DNA of 64,000 nt from Cognatishimia sp. WU-CL00825 (GCF_040364665.1 NZ_BAABWX010000001.1:806001-870000); one strand, 5' to 3'. Counted from the first letter of the stretch, positions 28,739-38,491 are shown. Translations and numbers: made by a program. Notes: generated from the sequence alone by a model not told the origin.

Positions 28739-29890
28739 TTAGATATGACCGCGTGCGCGCATAAAGGCGGCGAGCCGCTCAAGGCCTTCGGCGATGTCTG
28801 CGGTGGAGCGGGCGTAAGAGAACCGCAAGGTCCCTGCCCCACGTACCGGATCAAAATCAAGCCCCGGTGTTACAGCCACCCCGACCTCTTCCAAAATCTC
28901 GGCAGCAAAGGCCCGGCTGTCACTGGTGAAATCGCTGACATCTGCATAGACATAAAATGCCCCATCAGGCGGGGCAAATTTGTGAAACCCGGCTTTGGGC
29001 AAGCCCGACAGCATCAAACGACGGTTTTCAGTATAGACCGCCATATTGGCCTGTAACTCATCAGTGCAATCCATCGCGGCCAAAGCAGTGACCTGCGAGG
29101 CATGTGGCGGACAAATAAACATGTTTTGGGCCAGACGTTCGATGGTGCGCACGTGGTTTTGTGGCACAACCATCCATCCTACCCGCCAACCGGTCATGCT
29201 GAAGTATTTTGAAAACGAGTTGATGACATAACAATTGTCGGTCACCTCAAGCGCGGTGACGGCTTTGGCATCGTATTCAATGCCATGATAGATTTCGTCG
29301 CTGATAAAGGCCGCACCTTTGTCTTGGCAGGCGTCGATCAGGGTCGACAGCGTTGGGCGATCCAGCATGGTGCCGGTAGGATTGGCGGGGGACGCGACCA
29401 AAAGGCCTTGGATATCAAGATGAGCAAAATCGGCGGGCACCGGTTGCATCCGGTTTTCAGGCGCCGCTGGCAGGTCCAGTGGCTTTAACGACAGCGCTTT
29501 TAGGATCTGGCGATAGCTGGGATAGCCCGGCGCACCAATCGCAACGGTGTCGCCTGCCTCAAATAAGGCGGTGAACGACAGCAGAAAGGCCGCAGAGGAC
29601 CCCGCAGTGACCACAACGCGGTCTGGGTCCAGATCCACGTTGTACCATTCGCCATAAAGCTGCGAAATGCGTTTGCGCAGGGCTGGCAAGCCCAATGCAA
29701 CCGTATAGCCAAGCGCGTCATCCTGCTTGGTATCGGCCAGATATTGCCGAGCTTTTTTCGGCGCTGGGGTGCCCGGCTGGCCGACTTCCATGTGTATTAT
29801 ATGGCGTCCTGCTGCCTCGGCCTGTCGCGCGGCCTCCATGACGTCCATCACAATAAAGGGATCAACTTGGCTTCGGCTTGAGTTCCGCAT
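28739..29890 (-). CDS. Pyridoxal-phosphate aminotransferase, class I/II
   Basis: A 383-residue fold-type I aminotransferase of the aspartate-aminotransferase superfamily. It has MEVGQPGTPAPKKAR, the SPANPTGTM loop, the Asp and Tyr of the SDEIYHGIEY motif, and the PLP lysine in INSFSKYFSMTGWRVGWM; Arg in LRFSYARS would bind the substrate carboxylate. The substrate is unknown. The frame is open to 30136, but the ATG at 29890 with AGGACGG before it gives the family start. It is divergent from the M48 protease gene, 22 bases apart, so the two promoters must overlap the coding starts. Confidence 0.9.
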   Translation of the reverse strand: MRNSSRSQVDPFIVMDVMEAARQAEAAGRHIIHMEVGQPGTPAPKKARQYLADTKQDDALGYTVALGLPALRKRISQLYGEWYNVDLDPDRVVVTAGSSAAFLLSFTALFEAGDTVAIGAPGYPSYRQILKALSLKPLDLPAAPENRMQPVPADFAHLDIQGLLVASPANPTGTMLDRPTLSTLIDACQDKGAAFISDEIYHGIEYDAKAVTALEVTDNCYVINSFSKYFSMTGWRVGWMVVPQNHVRTIERLAQNMFICPPHASQVTALAAMDCTDELQANMAVYTENRRLMLSGLPKAGFHKFAPPDGAFYVYADVSDFTSDSRAFAAEILEEVGVAVTPGLDFDPVRGAGTLRFSYARSTADIAEGLERLAAFMRARGHI

Positions 29891-29912
29891 GGTTTTCCGT
29901 CCTATTGTCGTC

Positions 29913-31277
29913 ATGACCTTTGAACGCGAATTTATCTCTCCGTCAACCAATCTGCGACAGCTGATGCTTGCAGCTTTGATCTTGGTCTTTGTATTTTTAG
30001 GATCTTTGCCGGCCCGGGCGGTGAATTTGCTGCGCGACCCGGATATTGAATATGCATTACAGCGACTTTCTGCGCCCATTTTGGCGGCGGCTGGGCTGGG
30101 CAGTTCCGTCCGCATTTTGGTGGTGAATGACAGCAAGTTAAATGCCTTTGTTGTCGATCATAAGCACATCTTTATCCATTCTGGCCTGCTGCTGCGCACT
30201 GAAACCCCGCATATGTTGCAGGCGGTGATTGCCCATGAGGCGGCCCATATCGCAAATGGCCATATTGCGCGGCGGCAACAAAACTTTGGCAACGCGCGCA
30301 CCGTGGCAGGTTTGGGCATTGCGCTGGCGGCATTGACGGCGGCGGCCAGCGGCAACAGCGAGCTGGGCGCAGGTTTGGCATTAGGGGCCACCAGCTCTGC
30401 GCAGCGGGTGTTTTTATCGCATACGCGGGCCGAAGAAGCCTCGGCGGATAAATCAGGCATCGGCTATATGGTGCGTTCGGGCGCAGATACCCAGGGTGCC
30501 GTTGATATGTTTGAAATGTTTCGCGGTCAGGAAATGCTGAATACCTCGCGCCAAGACCCCTATGTGCGCTCTCATCCTTTGACGCGTGATCGCTTGCGGG
30601 CGGCGAAAGCCGCCGCCAAGGCACATGCGGGCAAAGCCAAGCCAAATCCGGATGCAACCTATTGGTATGAACGTGCAAAGGGCAAATTGTCAGCCTTTAT
30701 GCGCAGCCCCAAATGGACAAAGCGTACGCTTAAGACCAGCCCCAGCAAAGACATCCGTTTGATGCGTGAAGCGGTGATGTTTCATCGTCAATCCAACAGC
30801 AAGAAAGCCTTGGCATCGATCGATCAAGCCATCGCACTTCGCCCGCGTGACCCGTTTTTATACGAGTTGAAGGGGCAGATCTTGATGGAAAGCCGCAATA
30901 GTAAGCCCGCAGTCGCAGCCTATAAACGCGCAGTGGATCTGGCCCCGCACAACGCGCTGTGTCTGGGCAGCTATGGGCGGGCATTGTTGGCAACGGGTCA
31001 GACCAAAAAAGCCCTGAGCGTGCTGGAAAAAGCCCGCGGGCAGGATTTTCGCGACAGCCGCATTTTGCGCGACTTGGGGTCTGCCTATGCCAAGCTTGGC
31101 AATAATGGCATGGCGGCGGTGGCAACGGCGGAACGTTATGCCTTGCAAGGCCGCATGAAAGATGCAGGTATTCAGGCCAAACGCGCTGTCGGGCTGTTGC
31201 CGCGTGGATCGGCGGGTTGGCGACGGGCAGATGATATTATTTTGGCAGCCAAGCGCGCCGCAAAAAAGAAAAAGTAG
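29913..31277 (+). CDS. M48 family metalloprotease with TPR region (BepA-like)
   Basis: A 454-residue periplasmic or membrane-bound zinc protease. A signal segment (about 18-40, LMLAALILVFVFLGSLPARA) precedes the M48 domain, which has the zinc motif HEAAH in VIAHEAAHIANGH and the third ligand Glu in AEEASADKSG. The C-terminal third holds tetratricopeptide repeats (about 290-440). The layout matches BepA/YfgC, which acts in outer-membrane protein quality control. The frame is open earlier, but that part overlaps the aminotransferase gene. A start at 29964 is also possible. The dsbA-like gene follows nine bases on. Confidence 0.9.
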   Translation: MTFEREFISPSTNLRQLMLAALILVFVFLGSLPARAVNLLRDPDIEYALQRLSAPILAAAGLGSSVRILVVNDSKLNAFVVDHKHIFIHSGLLLRTETPHMLQAVIAHEAAHIANGHIARRQQNFGNARTVAGLGIALAALTAAASGNSELGAGLALGATSSAQRVFLSHTRAEEASADKSGIGYMVRSGADTQGAVDMFEMFRGQEMLNTSRQDPYVRSHPLTRDRLRAAKAAAKAHAGKAKPNPDATYWYERAKGKLSAFMRSPKWTKRTLKTSPSKDIRLMREAVMFHRQSNSKKALASIDQAIALRPRDPFLYELKGQILMESRNSKPAVAAYKRAVDLAPHNALCLGSYGRALLATGQTKKALSVLEKARGQDFRDSRILRDLGSAYAKLGNNGMAAVATAERYALQGRMKDAGIQAKRAVGLLPRGSAGWRRADDIILAAKRAAKKKK

Positions 31278-31286
31278 GAGTTGAGC

Positions 31287-32027
31287 ATGAGAACCCCATT
31301 GATGGCCGCGGCCTTTGCCGTTTGCGCCTTGCCGTTGCAGGCATTGGATCTGGGCAAGATGACAGACGAAGAGCGCGCGATTTTTCGCGCCGAGGTGCGG
31401 GCGTTTTTGATCGAACAGCCCGAAGTTCTGGTCGAAGCCTTTAATGTGCTGGAACAACAACAGGCCGCCAATCAGGTGTCTGCTGATGCCACCATGGTGC
31501 AGGTGAATGCCCAAGATATCTTTGACGATGGCTATTCCTGGGTGGGTGGAAACCCCGAGGGTGACATCACTTTGGTCGAATTTGTGGATTACCGCTGTGG
31601 CTATTGTCGCAAGGCGCATGACGAGGTCAAAGAGCTTGTGGAAAGCGACGGTAATATTCGCATTATCGTAAAGGAATTCCCGATACTTGGAGAGGCCTCG
31701 ACTGCCAGTTCGCGCTTTGCCATCGCTGTGAAGCAAAAACTTGGCGATGCGGCCTATGAAGCCGCCAATGATGCGTTGATCCGTTTGCGCTCTGATGTGA
31801 ACCAAGTGACATTGCGCCGCCTGGCCAGCTCGCTTGGATTTGATGCGGCCGAGGTTCTGGATCATATGGACAGCGACGAGGTGTCTCGTGAGATCCTGCA
31901 AACCCGGCAATTGGCGCAGCGGCTGCAAATTTCGGGCACACCCACATTTGTGATGCAAGATGAAATGCTGCGGGGCTATCTGCCACTCGAAGCGATGCGT
32001 CAGCTTGTCGACGCAAAGCGCGGATAA
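31287..32027 (+). CDS. DsbA family thiol-disulfide oxidoreductase
   Basis: A 246-residue periplasmic thioredoxin-fold protein with a signal peptide (cleavage near LPLQA, residue 19), a short helical N-terminal region (about 25-75) and the active site CGYC in FVDYRCGYCRKAHDE. The cis-proline is in SGTPTF. The layout resembles ScsC- or BdbD-like DsbA homologues. The ATG at 31287 has a good AGGAG six bases away; a TTG at 31281 is less likely. It is coupled to the M48 protease, so both probably serve envelope protein quality control. Confidence 0.93.
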   Translation: MRTPLMAAAFAVCALPLQALDLGKMTDEERAIFRAEVRAFLIEQPEVLVEAFNVLEQQQAANQVSADATMVQVNAQDIFDDGYSWVGGNPEGDITLVEFVDYRCGYCRKAHDEVKELVESDGNIRIIVKEFPILGEASTASSRFAIAVKQKLGDAAYEAANDALIRLRSDVNQVTLRRLASSLGFDAAEVLDHMDSDEVSREILQTRQLAQRLQISGTPTFVMQDEMLRGYLPLEAMRQLVDAKRG

Positions 32028-32080
32028 ATATAGAAAATTTTGGATTGGTAGCGGGGTTGACCAAAAGGTCAGCCCCTTTT

Positions 32081-33205
32081 CTAGGCGGTTTCTTCTGCCG
32101 CGATGGCATCGATCTGAGCCGCTTTCAGCTCTACTTGTTCAACAATGTGGTCCACCATTTGGTCGTTGGACAATTTGTGACTTTGCTTGCCAGCCAGATA
32201 GACCATGCCTGAACCAGCTCCGCCGCCCGTAAAGCCCACATCGGTCATCAAAGCCTCGCCGGGGCCATTCACCACGCAGCCAATGATCGACAGACTCATT
32301 GGGGTTTTGATGTGCTCGAGGCGCTTTTCCAAAGTCTCGACGGTTTTGATCACGTCAAAGCCTTGGCGTGCACAGCTTGGGCAAGAAATAATATTCACAC
32401 CGCGATGGCGCAAACCCAGAGACTTCAAGATTTCAAAGCCTACTTTGACCTCTTCTACTGGATCTGCCGACAGGCTGACGCGAATTGTATCGCCGATGCC
32501 CATCCACAAGAGCTGACCAAGACCAATGGCGGACTTGATGGTGCCGGACACAAAGCCCCCGGCCTCGGTGATGCCCAGATGAATCGGTGCATCAGTGGCG
32601 TCGGCCAATTGCTGATAAGCCGCCGCAGACATGAAGACGTCCGAGGCTTTGACGCTGATTTTGAAGTTATGAAAGTCGTTATCTTGCAGAATCTTGATGT
32701 GATCCAGACCGGATTCCACCATCGCATCCGGGCAAGGCTCGCCGTATTTGTCCAACAGATGTTTTTCAAGCGAACCAGCGTTAACGCCAATCCGGATAGA
32801 ACAGCCATGGTCCTTGGCGGCCTTGATCACTTCTTTGACGCGGGTGTCATCGCCAATATTACCGGGATTGATGCGCAAACATGCAGCACCAGCCTCGGCG
32901 GCTTCGATGGCGCGTTTGTAGTGAAAGTGAATGTCCGCGACGATGGGCACCGGGCTTTCTTTAGTGATTTCTCGCAGGGCTGTGGTGGCGGCCACGTCTG
33001 GGGCCGAGATACGCACGATGTCAGCCCCCGCCTCTGCTGCGGCCAAAACTTGTTTCAGCGTCGCTTTGACATCGCCACTGTCGGTGTTGGTCATCGTTTG
33101 CACCGCAATCGGCGCATCGCCGCCAACTGGCACATTACCCACCATGATCTGGCGGGACTTGCGGCGCTCAATGTTTCGCCACGGGCGAATATGGTTCATA
33201 GACAT
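32081..33205 (-). CDS. ispG: 4-hydroxy-3-methylbut-2-enyl diphosphate synthase (flavodoxin type)
   Basis: The [4Fe-4S] enzyme of the penultimate step in the MEP isoprenoid pathway. The 374-residue protein has the TIM-barrel N-terminal part ([12 protein letters not shown]) and the C-terminal cluster-binding cysteines in [10 protein letters not shown] and [13 protein letters not shown] with the conserved Glu. The ATG at 33205 has GGGG nine bases upstream, but that GGGG lies inside a terminator-like hairpin (see next). Alternative starts are TTG 33208 and ATG 33199. It is downstream of the RodZ-like gene. Confidence 0.97.
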   Translation of the reverse strand: MSMNHIRPWRNIERRKSRQIMVGNVPVGGDAPIAVQTMTNTDSGDVKATLKQVLAAAEAGADIVRISAPDVAATTALREITKESPVPIVADIHFHYKRAIEAAEAGAACLRINPGNIGDDTRVKEVIKAAKDHGCSIRIGVNAGSLEKHLLDKYGEPCPDAMVESGLDHIKILQDNDFHNFKISVKASDVFMSAAAYQQLADATDAPIHLGITEAGGFVSGTIKSAIGLGQLLWMGIGDTIRVSLSADPVEEVKVGFEILKSLGLRHRGVNIISCPSCARQGFDVIKTVETLEKRLEHIKTPMSLSIIGCVVNGPGEALMTDVGFTGGGAGSGMVYLAGKQSHKLSNDQMVDHIVEQVELKAAQIDAIAAEETA

Positions 33206-33206
33206 C

Positions 33207-33238
33207 AAAAAAGCCCCATCCGAATATCGTTGGGGCTT
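33207..33238 (-). terminator. Terminator-like hairpin ending at the ispG start codon
   Basis: Read on the minus strand, AAGCCCCA and TGGGGCTT form a perfect eight-pair stem with a 12-base loop, followed by six T, one G and then the ispG ATG. It can terminate the RodZ-like gene's transcript. It also contains the only SD-like sequence (GGGG) of ispG, so it may act as an attenuator or a translational lock. Confidence 0.75.
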
Positions 33239-33286
33239 ATGTAGGCCTCTGATGAGACAGGGGCAATGCGACGGGCAAAGAAAAGA

Positions 33287-34477
33287 TTATTCGTTGCCAA
33301 TAACCACGTTTTGCGCGGCGGCCAAAGCAACGACACGGGCCAATTCTGTGTCGCCGGAAATATCTGCCACCGTATAGTCGGTTTCCAATGAATCCATGTC
33401 CATGGCGACATTACGCACAACGCTGGCACCATTGCCGGCGGGGCCGCGGATTTCGCCATTCACCCGGAAATACACCGATCCAGACATGCCAGCCTGCAAT
33501 GTTGGTGCAATCTCGGTTTCTGGCAAGGTATATTCTTCGCCCGCATTCAAAGTCTTTTCAAACAAGACTGACCCGTCTGCAGACCGCACACGCACCCAGG
33601 CGGGGCGCACCGAAAACAACACCACTTCGCGGGCGGTTTCTTCGAGAACCTGTGGAATAACCGGCGCGGGTTCGATGGCCTCGGCTATGGTGATGCTTGG
33701 GCTCTCTGGTGTGAAGGTGCCAATGGCCTGCGGGTTCAGCGTGGAAATTGGCGCATCGCGCGCTACCAGAACAGGCACATCCAGCGCTTGCGGACGATAA
33801 AGACGATCAAGCGCGGTTTCAGGCGGTGTGAACACGCCGGTGCCCTGTGCGGTTTGCACGTCGGCCCCTGCGGATGTGGCCCCTGATAGTGGATCAAGAT
33901 CAGATAGAACCACGGGTGTCTGTTCAACTGGGGCCAAATGCACGCGCTGTACTTCGTTTAAGACGCTCCAGCCGCCATAGCCTATGCCAGCAATCAAGGC
34001 GACAAGCACCAGCGAAGAGCCAATGGCGCGCGGTTCGATGCGCGACAGGATGGAATCTTGAATGGGCGTGAATGGGGTGTTTGGCGTCATAAAGGGATCG
34101 CGCTCGCCAGAGGCAACAATATTGCTTTCTGGTTTGCGTTGCGTCGAGGCCTCTGAAGACATGCCGTGGGCCGTCTGGAAACCACTTTCGCGACAAAACT
34201 TAGCAAAAGTTTCATCCGGGTCCATGCCAAGATAGCGCGCATAAGAGCGCACATAACCGGCGATAAAGCCTGGTGTTTCAAATGCGGAAGGATCTGCATT
34301 TTCGATGGCGGCGATATAAGAAGCTTTAATGCGGAGTTCCCGCTGCACATCCAGCAATGACTTGCCGATGGTTGCGCGTTCGCCTCGCATTTCGTCGCCT
34401 AAACGAAAATCGTAATCGTCAAAACCCTTTGGACTCTGCTCGGTGTCCTTAGGTTTGCGCCATTTGCGCCTGATCAT
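33287..34477 (-). CDS. RodZ-like helix-turn-helix membrane protein
   Basis: A 396-residue protein with a cytoplasmic helix-turn-helix near the N-terminus (about 25-95, including GKSLLDVQRELRIKASYIAAIEN), then a linker, one membrane span (about 165-190, SLVLVALIAGIGYGGWSVL), and a periplasmic part ending in a DUF4115-type domain (about 290-370). This is the arrangement of RodZ, which links MreB to the elongation machinery. I chose the ATG at 34477; a GTG at 34492 is an alternative. ispG follows after a terminator-like hairpin. Confidence 0.85.
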   Translation of the reverse strand: MIRRKWRKPKDTEQSPKGFDDYDFRLGDEMRGERATIGKSLLDVQRELRIKASYIAAIENADPSAFETPGFIAGYVRSYARYLGMDPDETFAKFCRESGFQTAHGMSSEASTQRKPESNIVASGERDPFMTPNTPFTPIQDSILSRIEPRAIGSSLVLVALIAGIGYGGWSVLNEVQRVHLAPVEQTPVVLSDLDPLSGATSAGADVQTAQGTGVFTPPETALDRLYRPQALDVPVLVARDAPISTLNPQAIGTFTPESPSITIAEAIEPAPVIPQVLEETAREVVLFSVRPAWVRVRSADGSVLFEKTLNAGEEYTLPETEIAPTLQAGMSGSVYFRVNGEIRGPAGNGASVVRNVAMDMDSLETDYTVADISGDTELARVVALAAAQNVVIGNE

Positions 34478-34588
34478 GCCCAAAAGCCTCACTGCATGCA
34501 GCTCGAATTATTGTCCCCGATTCGAGCTCGCCCCACTTATTGAGACCAAGTTAACACAGACGCAAATTATTTGCACTGCGCTACTTGC

Positions 34589-35812
34589 TTATCCGGCCAG
34601 CTCGGCACGATTCAGCGCACAGTGCGACCAGAGCTCGTCCATGGCTTTTACCAGTGCATCAATTTCTTTTGGCCCATGCACAGGTGACGGTGTAAACCGC
34701 AGCCGCTCGGTGCCGCGCGGCACCGTTGGATAATTGATCGGCTGCACATAGATTCCGTGATCCTGGAGCAACATATCGCTGAGCTTCTTGGTATGGGTTG
34801 GGTTTCCAACCATCACAGGCACAATATGTGTCCCATGGTCGATGATGGGCAGGCCCAGACCCTTGAGGCGCATTTTCAGAATTTTGGCCTGCATTTGATG
34901 TTGCTCACGCAGGGTGGAATCTGATTTCAAATGCGCGATCGAGGCTGCAGCGCCAGCCGCAACGGCCGGTGGCACGGACGACGTAAAGATGAAACCAGGA
35001 GCGTAAGAGCGGATGGCATCGCACATCTTTTCGCTGGCTGCGATATAGCCGCCCTGAACACCAAATGCCTTGGCCAAAGTGCCATTTATAATGTCGATAC
35101 GGTCAGACAATCCATCCCGTTCCGCAACGCCACCGCCCCGAGGGCCGTACATGCCAACAGCGTGTACTTCGTCCAGATAGGTCAGCGCGTTAAATTCGTC
35201 TGCCAAATCACAGATCTCTGCAATGGGGCCAAAATCGCCATCCATTGAATAAATGGATTCGAACGCCAGAAGTTTTGGCGCGGCGGGGTCGTCGGCTTCT
35301 AGCAGTTCGCGCAGATGGGCCACGTCATTGTGACGGAACACACGTTTGGCCCCGCCCTGACGGCGAATGCCTTCGATCATCGAGGCATGATTGAGACTGT
35401 CTGAATAGATGATCAATCCAGGAAACAGACGATGCAGCGTCGATAAAGTCGCGTCATTGGCGTTATAGGCGCTGGTGAACAGCAGTGCAGATTCCTTTTG
35501 GTGCAGATCAGCAAGCTCTGCTTCCAAACGGTTGTGATAGACTGTTGTGCCTGAAATATTGCGTGTGCCGCCAGAGCCAGCACCTGTGGCATCAAGCGCT
35601 TCGTGCATCGCTTCAAGGACCGCCGGATGCTGCCCCATGCCCAGATAGTCGTTGCCACACCAAACGGTTATTGGCTGTTCAGTGCCGTCATCTTTGCGCC
35701 ATGTGGCATGCGGAAAATGCCCTTTTTTGCGTTCAATATCGATGAACGTGCGATAACGACCTTCGTCGTGAAGGCTTTTAAGAGCGTTATCGAGCTTCGC
35801 GGAATAGTCCAC
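34589..35812 (-). CDS. hemA: 5-aminolevulinate synthase
   Basis: Condenses glycine and succinyl-CoA to 5-aminolevulinate, the first step of haem synthesis in alphaproteobacteria. The 407-residue PLP enzyme has the start [42 protein letters not shown] and the PLP lysine in [13 protein letters not shown]. The start is a GTG at 35812 with a perfect GGAGGT eight bases away; the longer frame to 35839 would overrun that site. An FNR-type box lies 137 bases upstream, as FnrL sites do near hemA in Rhodobacter. Confidence 0.97.
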   Translation of the reverse strand: MDYSAKLDNALKSLHDEGRYRTFIDIERKKGHFPHATWRKDDGTEQPITVWCGNDYLGMGQHPAVLEAMHEALDATGAGSGGTRNISGTTVYHNRLEAELADLHQKESALLFTSAYNANDATLSTLHRLFPGLIIYSDSLNHASMIEGIRRQGGAKRVFRHNDVAHLRELLEADDPAAPKLLAFESIYSMDGDFGPIAEICDLADEFNALTYLDEVHAVGMYGPRGGGVAERDGLSDRIDIINGTLAKAFGVQGGYIAASEKMCDAIRSYAPGFIFTSSVPPAVAAGAAASIAHLKSDSTLREQHQMQAKILKMRLKGLGLPIIDHGTHIVPVMVGNPTHTKKLSDMLLQDHGIYVQPINYPTVPRGTERLRFTPSPVHGPKEIDALVKAMDELWSHCALNRAELAG

Positions 35813-35948
35813 TGGCTTACCTCCGGTTTGCTGGCGCACAGCTTGCGACCTAAGAGATTCGCCCCTAAGGGCCGAGTCTTGTTATTTCAAAGTGATATAC
35901 TGCGCGTTTTCTTTATACGCTAGCTAACAATTTGTCGCTCTCAACACT

Positions 35949-35962
35949 TTGATCAAGATCAA
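35949..35962. promoter_or_regulatory. FNR/FnrL-type binding site
   Basis: TTGAT-CAAG-ATCAA is a perfect match to the FNR consensus TTGAT-N4-ATCAA. It lies in the 221-base gap between the divergent hemA and M20 peptidase genes, 137 bases upstream of the hemA start and 72 bases before the peptidase start. FnrL is known to raise hemA expression under low oxygen in R. sphaeroides, so hemA is the probable target. Confidence 0.8.
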
Positions 35963-36033
35963 GGAAACTGGACAGTCTGGAATTCGCTGTTAAGTTCGCC
36001 ACAAAATTGCCTTATTCGCTAGAAAGAAAAATA

Positions 36034-37410
36034 ATGTCCTTGGATAATGTGCTCGCCAGAATTGATGCTGATTTGCCTGCTGCGACCGAACGGTTGCTGG
36101 ATTTGCTGCGTATCCCGTCCATTTCAACTGACCCTGCTTATAAGAAAGAGTGTGAGGCGGCGGCCGATTGGCTGGTCAAGGATCTAAACAGCATTGGCGT
36201 TCCCGCAGAAAAACGCGTCACACCAGGTCATCCGATGGTGGTTGGTCATATCAATGGTGACGGCCCACATGTGCTGTTTTATGGCCACTATGATGTGCAG
36301 CCGGTTGATCCACTGGACCTGTGGGACGCGGCCCCCTTTGAGCCAGCCTTGGAAGAAACTGCCGGCGGCATGGTGATCCGAGGACGCGGATCCTCTGACG
36401 ACAAAGGCCAGCTGATGACCTTTGTCGAAGCCTGCCGCGCTTGGAAAGCAGAATATGGCACCCTGCCCTGCAAAATCACGTTTTTCTTTGAAGGCGAAGA
36501 AGAAAGCGGTTCGCCTTCGCTGGTGCCTTTCATGCAGGAAAATGCCGCAGAACTGAAATCAGACATCGCGTTGATTTGCGACACAGGTCTGTTTCAAAGT
36601 AAAACCCCGGCGATTATCACCACCCTGCGCGGTTTGCTGGGCGAAGAGATCACCATCCATGCGGCTGACAAAGATTTGCATTCCGGCATGTTTGGCGGTG
36701 TTGCGCAGAACCCTATTCGGGTTTTGTCCAAGATCATTGCAGGTTTGCACGATGAAACAGGTCGCGTGACGGTCAAAGATTTTTACGATGGGGTGCCTGA
36801 TTTGACCCCCGAGGTGGCGGCCCAGTGGGATGCGTTGAATTTTGACCATGCAGCGTTTTTAGGTGATGTGAATCTTTCGGCCCCAGCCGGTGAGCAAGAT
36901 CACACACCCTTAGAGATGATCTGGGCACGACCAACCTGCGAAGTGAACGGCATTATTGGCGGTTATACAGGCAAAGGGTTCAAAACTGTTTTGCCCGCGC
37001 AGGCCTCTGCAAAGCTAAGCTTTCGTCTGGTTGGCACCCAAGATCCCCTAAAAATTCGCGAAAACTTTCGCGCCTATGTGCAATCGATGCTGCCCGAAGA
37101 TTGCACCGTTGATTTTACATCCCATGGGGCCTCTGGCGGGTCGTCTATGTCCACGGCGCATCCGGCCTTTGAGCAGGCACGCGGGGCCTTGTCCGAAGAA
37201 TGGCCAGATGCGGCGGCCTTTGCGGGTTGCGGAGGCTCTATTCCGATTGCCGGGCATTTCAAAGAGATCCTGGGCACCGAAGCCATGCTGATTGGTTTTG
37301 CCAAGGATGACGATCAGATCCATTCGCCAAACGAGAAATACGACTTGGAAAGCTTTCACAAAGGCATTCGCAGCTGGGCGCGTATTCTGGATGCCATGAC
37401 GCGAAAATAA
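36034..37410 (+). CDS. M20 family metallopeptidase (dipeptidase-like)
   Basis: A 458-residue di-zinc peptidase of the M20 family, resembling CNDP-type dipeptidases. It has LLRIPSISTDP near the start, the metal ligands in LFYGHYDVQPVDP and RGSSDDKGQLM, the catalytic Glu pair in EGEEESGSPS, and a later metal-binding stretch HSPNEKY. The central part (about 180-330) is the dimerisation lid. It is probably cytoplasmic, as no signal peptide is visible. I chose the ATG at 36034 over a TTG at 36007. The substrate is unknown; a role in peptide nitrogen use is plausible. Confidence 0.9.
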   Translation: MSLDNVLARIDADLPAATERLLDLLRIPSISTDPAYKKECEAAADWLVKDLNSIGVPAEKRVTPGHPMVVGHINGDGPHVLFYGHYDVQPVDPLDLWDAAPFEPALEETAGGMVIRGRGSSDDKGQLMTFVEACRAWKAEYGTLPCKITFFFEGEEESGSPSLVPFMQENAAELKSDIALICDTGLFQSKTPAIITTLRGLLGEEITIHAADKDLHSGMFGGVAQNPIRVLSKIIAGLHDETGRVTVKDFYDGVPDLTPEVAAQWDALNFDHAAFLGDVNLSAPAGEQDHTPLEMIWARPTCEVNGIIGGYTGKGFKTVLPAQASAKLSFRLVGTQDPLKIRENFRAYVQSMLPEDCTVDFTSHGASGGSSMSTAHPAFEQARGALSEEWPDAAAFAGCGGSIPIAGHFKEILGTEAMLIGFAKDDDQIHSPNEKYDLESFHKGIRSWARILDAMTRK

Positions 37411-37430
37411 ATTGGTCCAAACCCAGACAA

Positions 37431-37458
37431 GCGCATCCAGAATTGGTTTTGGGTGCGC
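37431..37458 (+). terminator. Hairpin after M20 peptidase gene
   Basis: GCGCATCC and GGGTGCGC form an eight-pair stem with one G-U pair and a 12-base loop, 20 bases past the stop. T-rich sequence follows only after some 20 bases, so termination is possible but not certain. Confidence 0.45.
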
Positions 37459-37573
37459 AACCTCTTAAAAATAGATGGTTTTTTTGTATTTTGCGCGTGG
37501 GCAAAAAAACTTTGTAAGAATGTGATATTGCCCCTTGCGCCCCCCCCGTGATTTTAGCTAAACACCGCCTCAC

Positions 37574-37663
37574 GGACAGGTGGCCGAGTGGTCGAAGGCG
37601 CACGCCTGGAAAGTGTGTAGGCGGGAGACCGTCTCCAGGGTTCGAATCCCTGTCTGTCCGCCA
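37574..37663 (+). tRNA. tRNA-Ser (GGA anticodon)
   Basis: A 90-base class II tRNA with the CCA end encoded. The acceptor GGACAGG pairs with TCTGTCC (one G-U), the discriminator is G, the anticodon loop CTGGAAA carries GGA, a long variable arm is present (GCGGGAGACCGTC region), and the T arm is CAGGG-TTCGAAT-CCCTG. It would read UCC and UCU codons. Confidence 0.97.
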
Positions 37664-37771
37664 CCTCCCTTTTGATCGACGAATAGTTTGACTGGCCCAT
37701 TCCTTGAGCTTGAGATTCTGATCCGTGTGCGCACCCGTCAGCGCGCGGGTGTTCAAGACCTGACCGGGGTG

Positions 37772-38491
37772 TTACCCGTCTAGGTGCAGGTTCACACGGC
37801 GGTTTTGTCGGCCTTTTTTCTCGATCTTACCAAGGCGCACGCGTCCGATTTCACCTGTGCGCCCGACATGGGTGCCACCACAGGGTTGCCAATCAACCTG
37901 TTCGTCACCCTGCCCGATGCGCACCATGCGAATGCGGCCACCTGTCATTGGCGGCGTGACCGACATGGTTTTTACCAGATCAGGATTTGCTTTCAGGTGA
38001 TCAGCGGTTATCCAGTCCTCTGACACAATAAAGTCGCGTGATATCAGTTCATTAAGCTGATTTTCTAATTCTTGCTTATCGGTTGGAGACTCAGGCATGT
38101 CAAAGTCTAATCGGCCTTTTTCGATGCCGATTGACCCGCCGGTGACTGGCAAAGGAATGATGACAGACAGTAAATGCAAGGCGGTGTGAACGCGCATGTG
38201 ACGGTGGCGGCGTTCCCAGTCTAGCTGTTGGATCACCTCGGTGCCGATGGCCGGCAGGCCCATGGGTTCTGCGGGCACCAGCGCGATCCCGGCGGTGTCT
38301 GCTTTGACCGCAGTGGCGATTTTCAGGGTGCCTTTGTCCCAAATCAAGTTGCCACTGTCGCCGGGTTGTCCGCCCCCTGTGGGGTAAAAGATCGTGCCCG
38401 CCAATATGATGCCACCTTCGGGTGTATGCCCAACAACGCGGCCTGTTGTTTCTCGCAGATAGGCATTTTCGCGAAACAAGAGATCGGTCAT
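37772..38491 (-). CDS. alaX: Alanyl-tRNA editing protein (AlaX)
   Basis: A free-standing editing domain that hydrolyses Ser-tRNA(Ala) or Gly-tRNA(Ala). The 239-residue protein matches AlaX and the AlaRS editing domain: FYPTGGGQPGDSG near the start, the zinc-binding HTALH, and the second zinc motif CGGTHVGRTGEIG. It follows the mechanosensitive channel gene with an ATGA overlap, so translation is coupled even though the functions look unrelated. The exact amino acid removed cannot be told. Confidence 0.92.
   Translation of the reverse strand: MTDLLFRENAYLRETTGRVVGHTPEGGIILAGTIFYPTGGGQPGDSGNLIWDKGTLKIATAVKADTAGIALVPAEPMGLPAIGTEVIQQLDWERRHRHMRVHTALHLLSVIIPLPVTGGSIGIEKGRLDFDMPESPTDKQELENQLNELISRDFIVSEDWITADHLKANPDLVKTMSVTPPMTGGRIRMVRIGQGDEQVDWQPCGGTHVGRTGEIGRVRLGKIEKKGRQNRRVNLHLDG

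Noticed and set aside
29890..30136. N-terminal extension of the aminotransferase frame
   Set aside because: It overlaps the divergent M48 protease gene. The ATG at 29890 with AGGACGG gives the family length.
30858..31958. Open frame of 366 codons on the minus strand
   Set aside because: It is antisense to the M48 and DsbA-like genes and matches no domain.
32312..33244. Open frame of 310 codons on the plus strand
   Set aside because: It is antisense to ispG, whose identity and frame are certain.
37259..37756. Open frame of 165 codons on the minus strand
   Set aside because: It runs through tRNA-Ser and the end of the M20 peptidase gene, with no domain.
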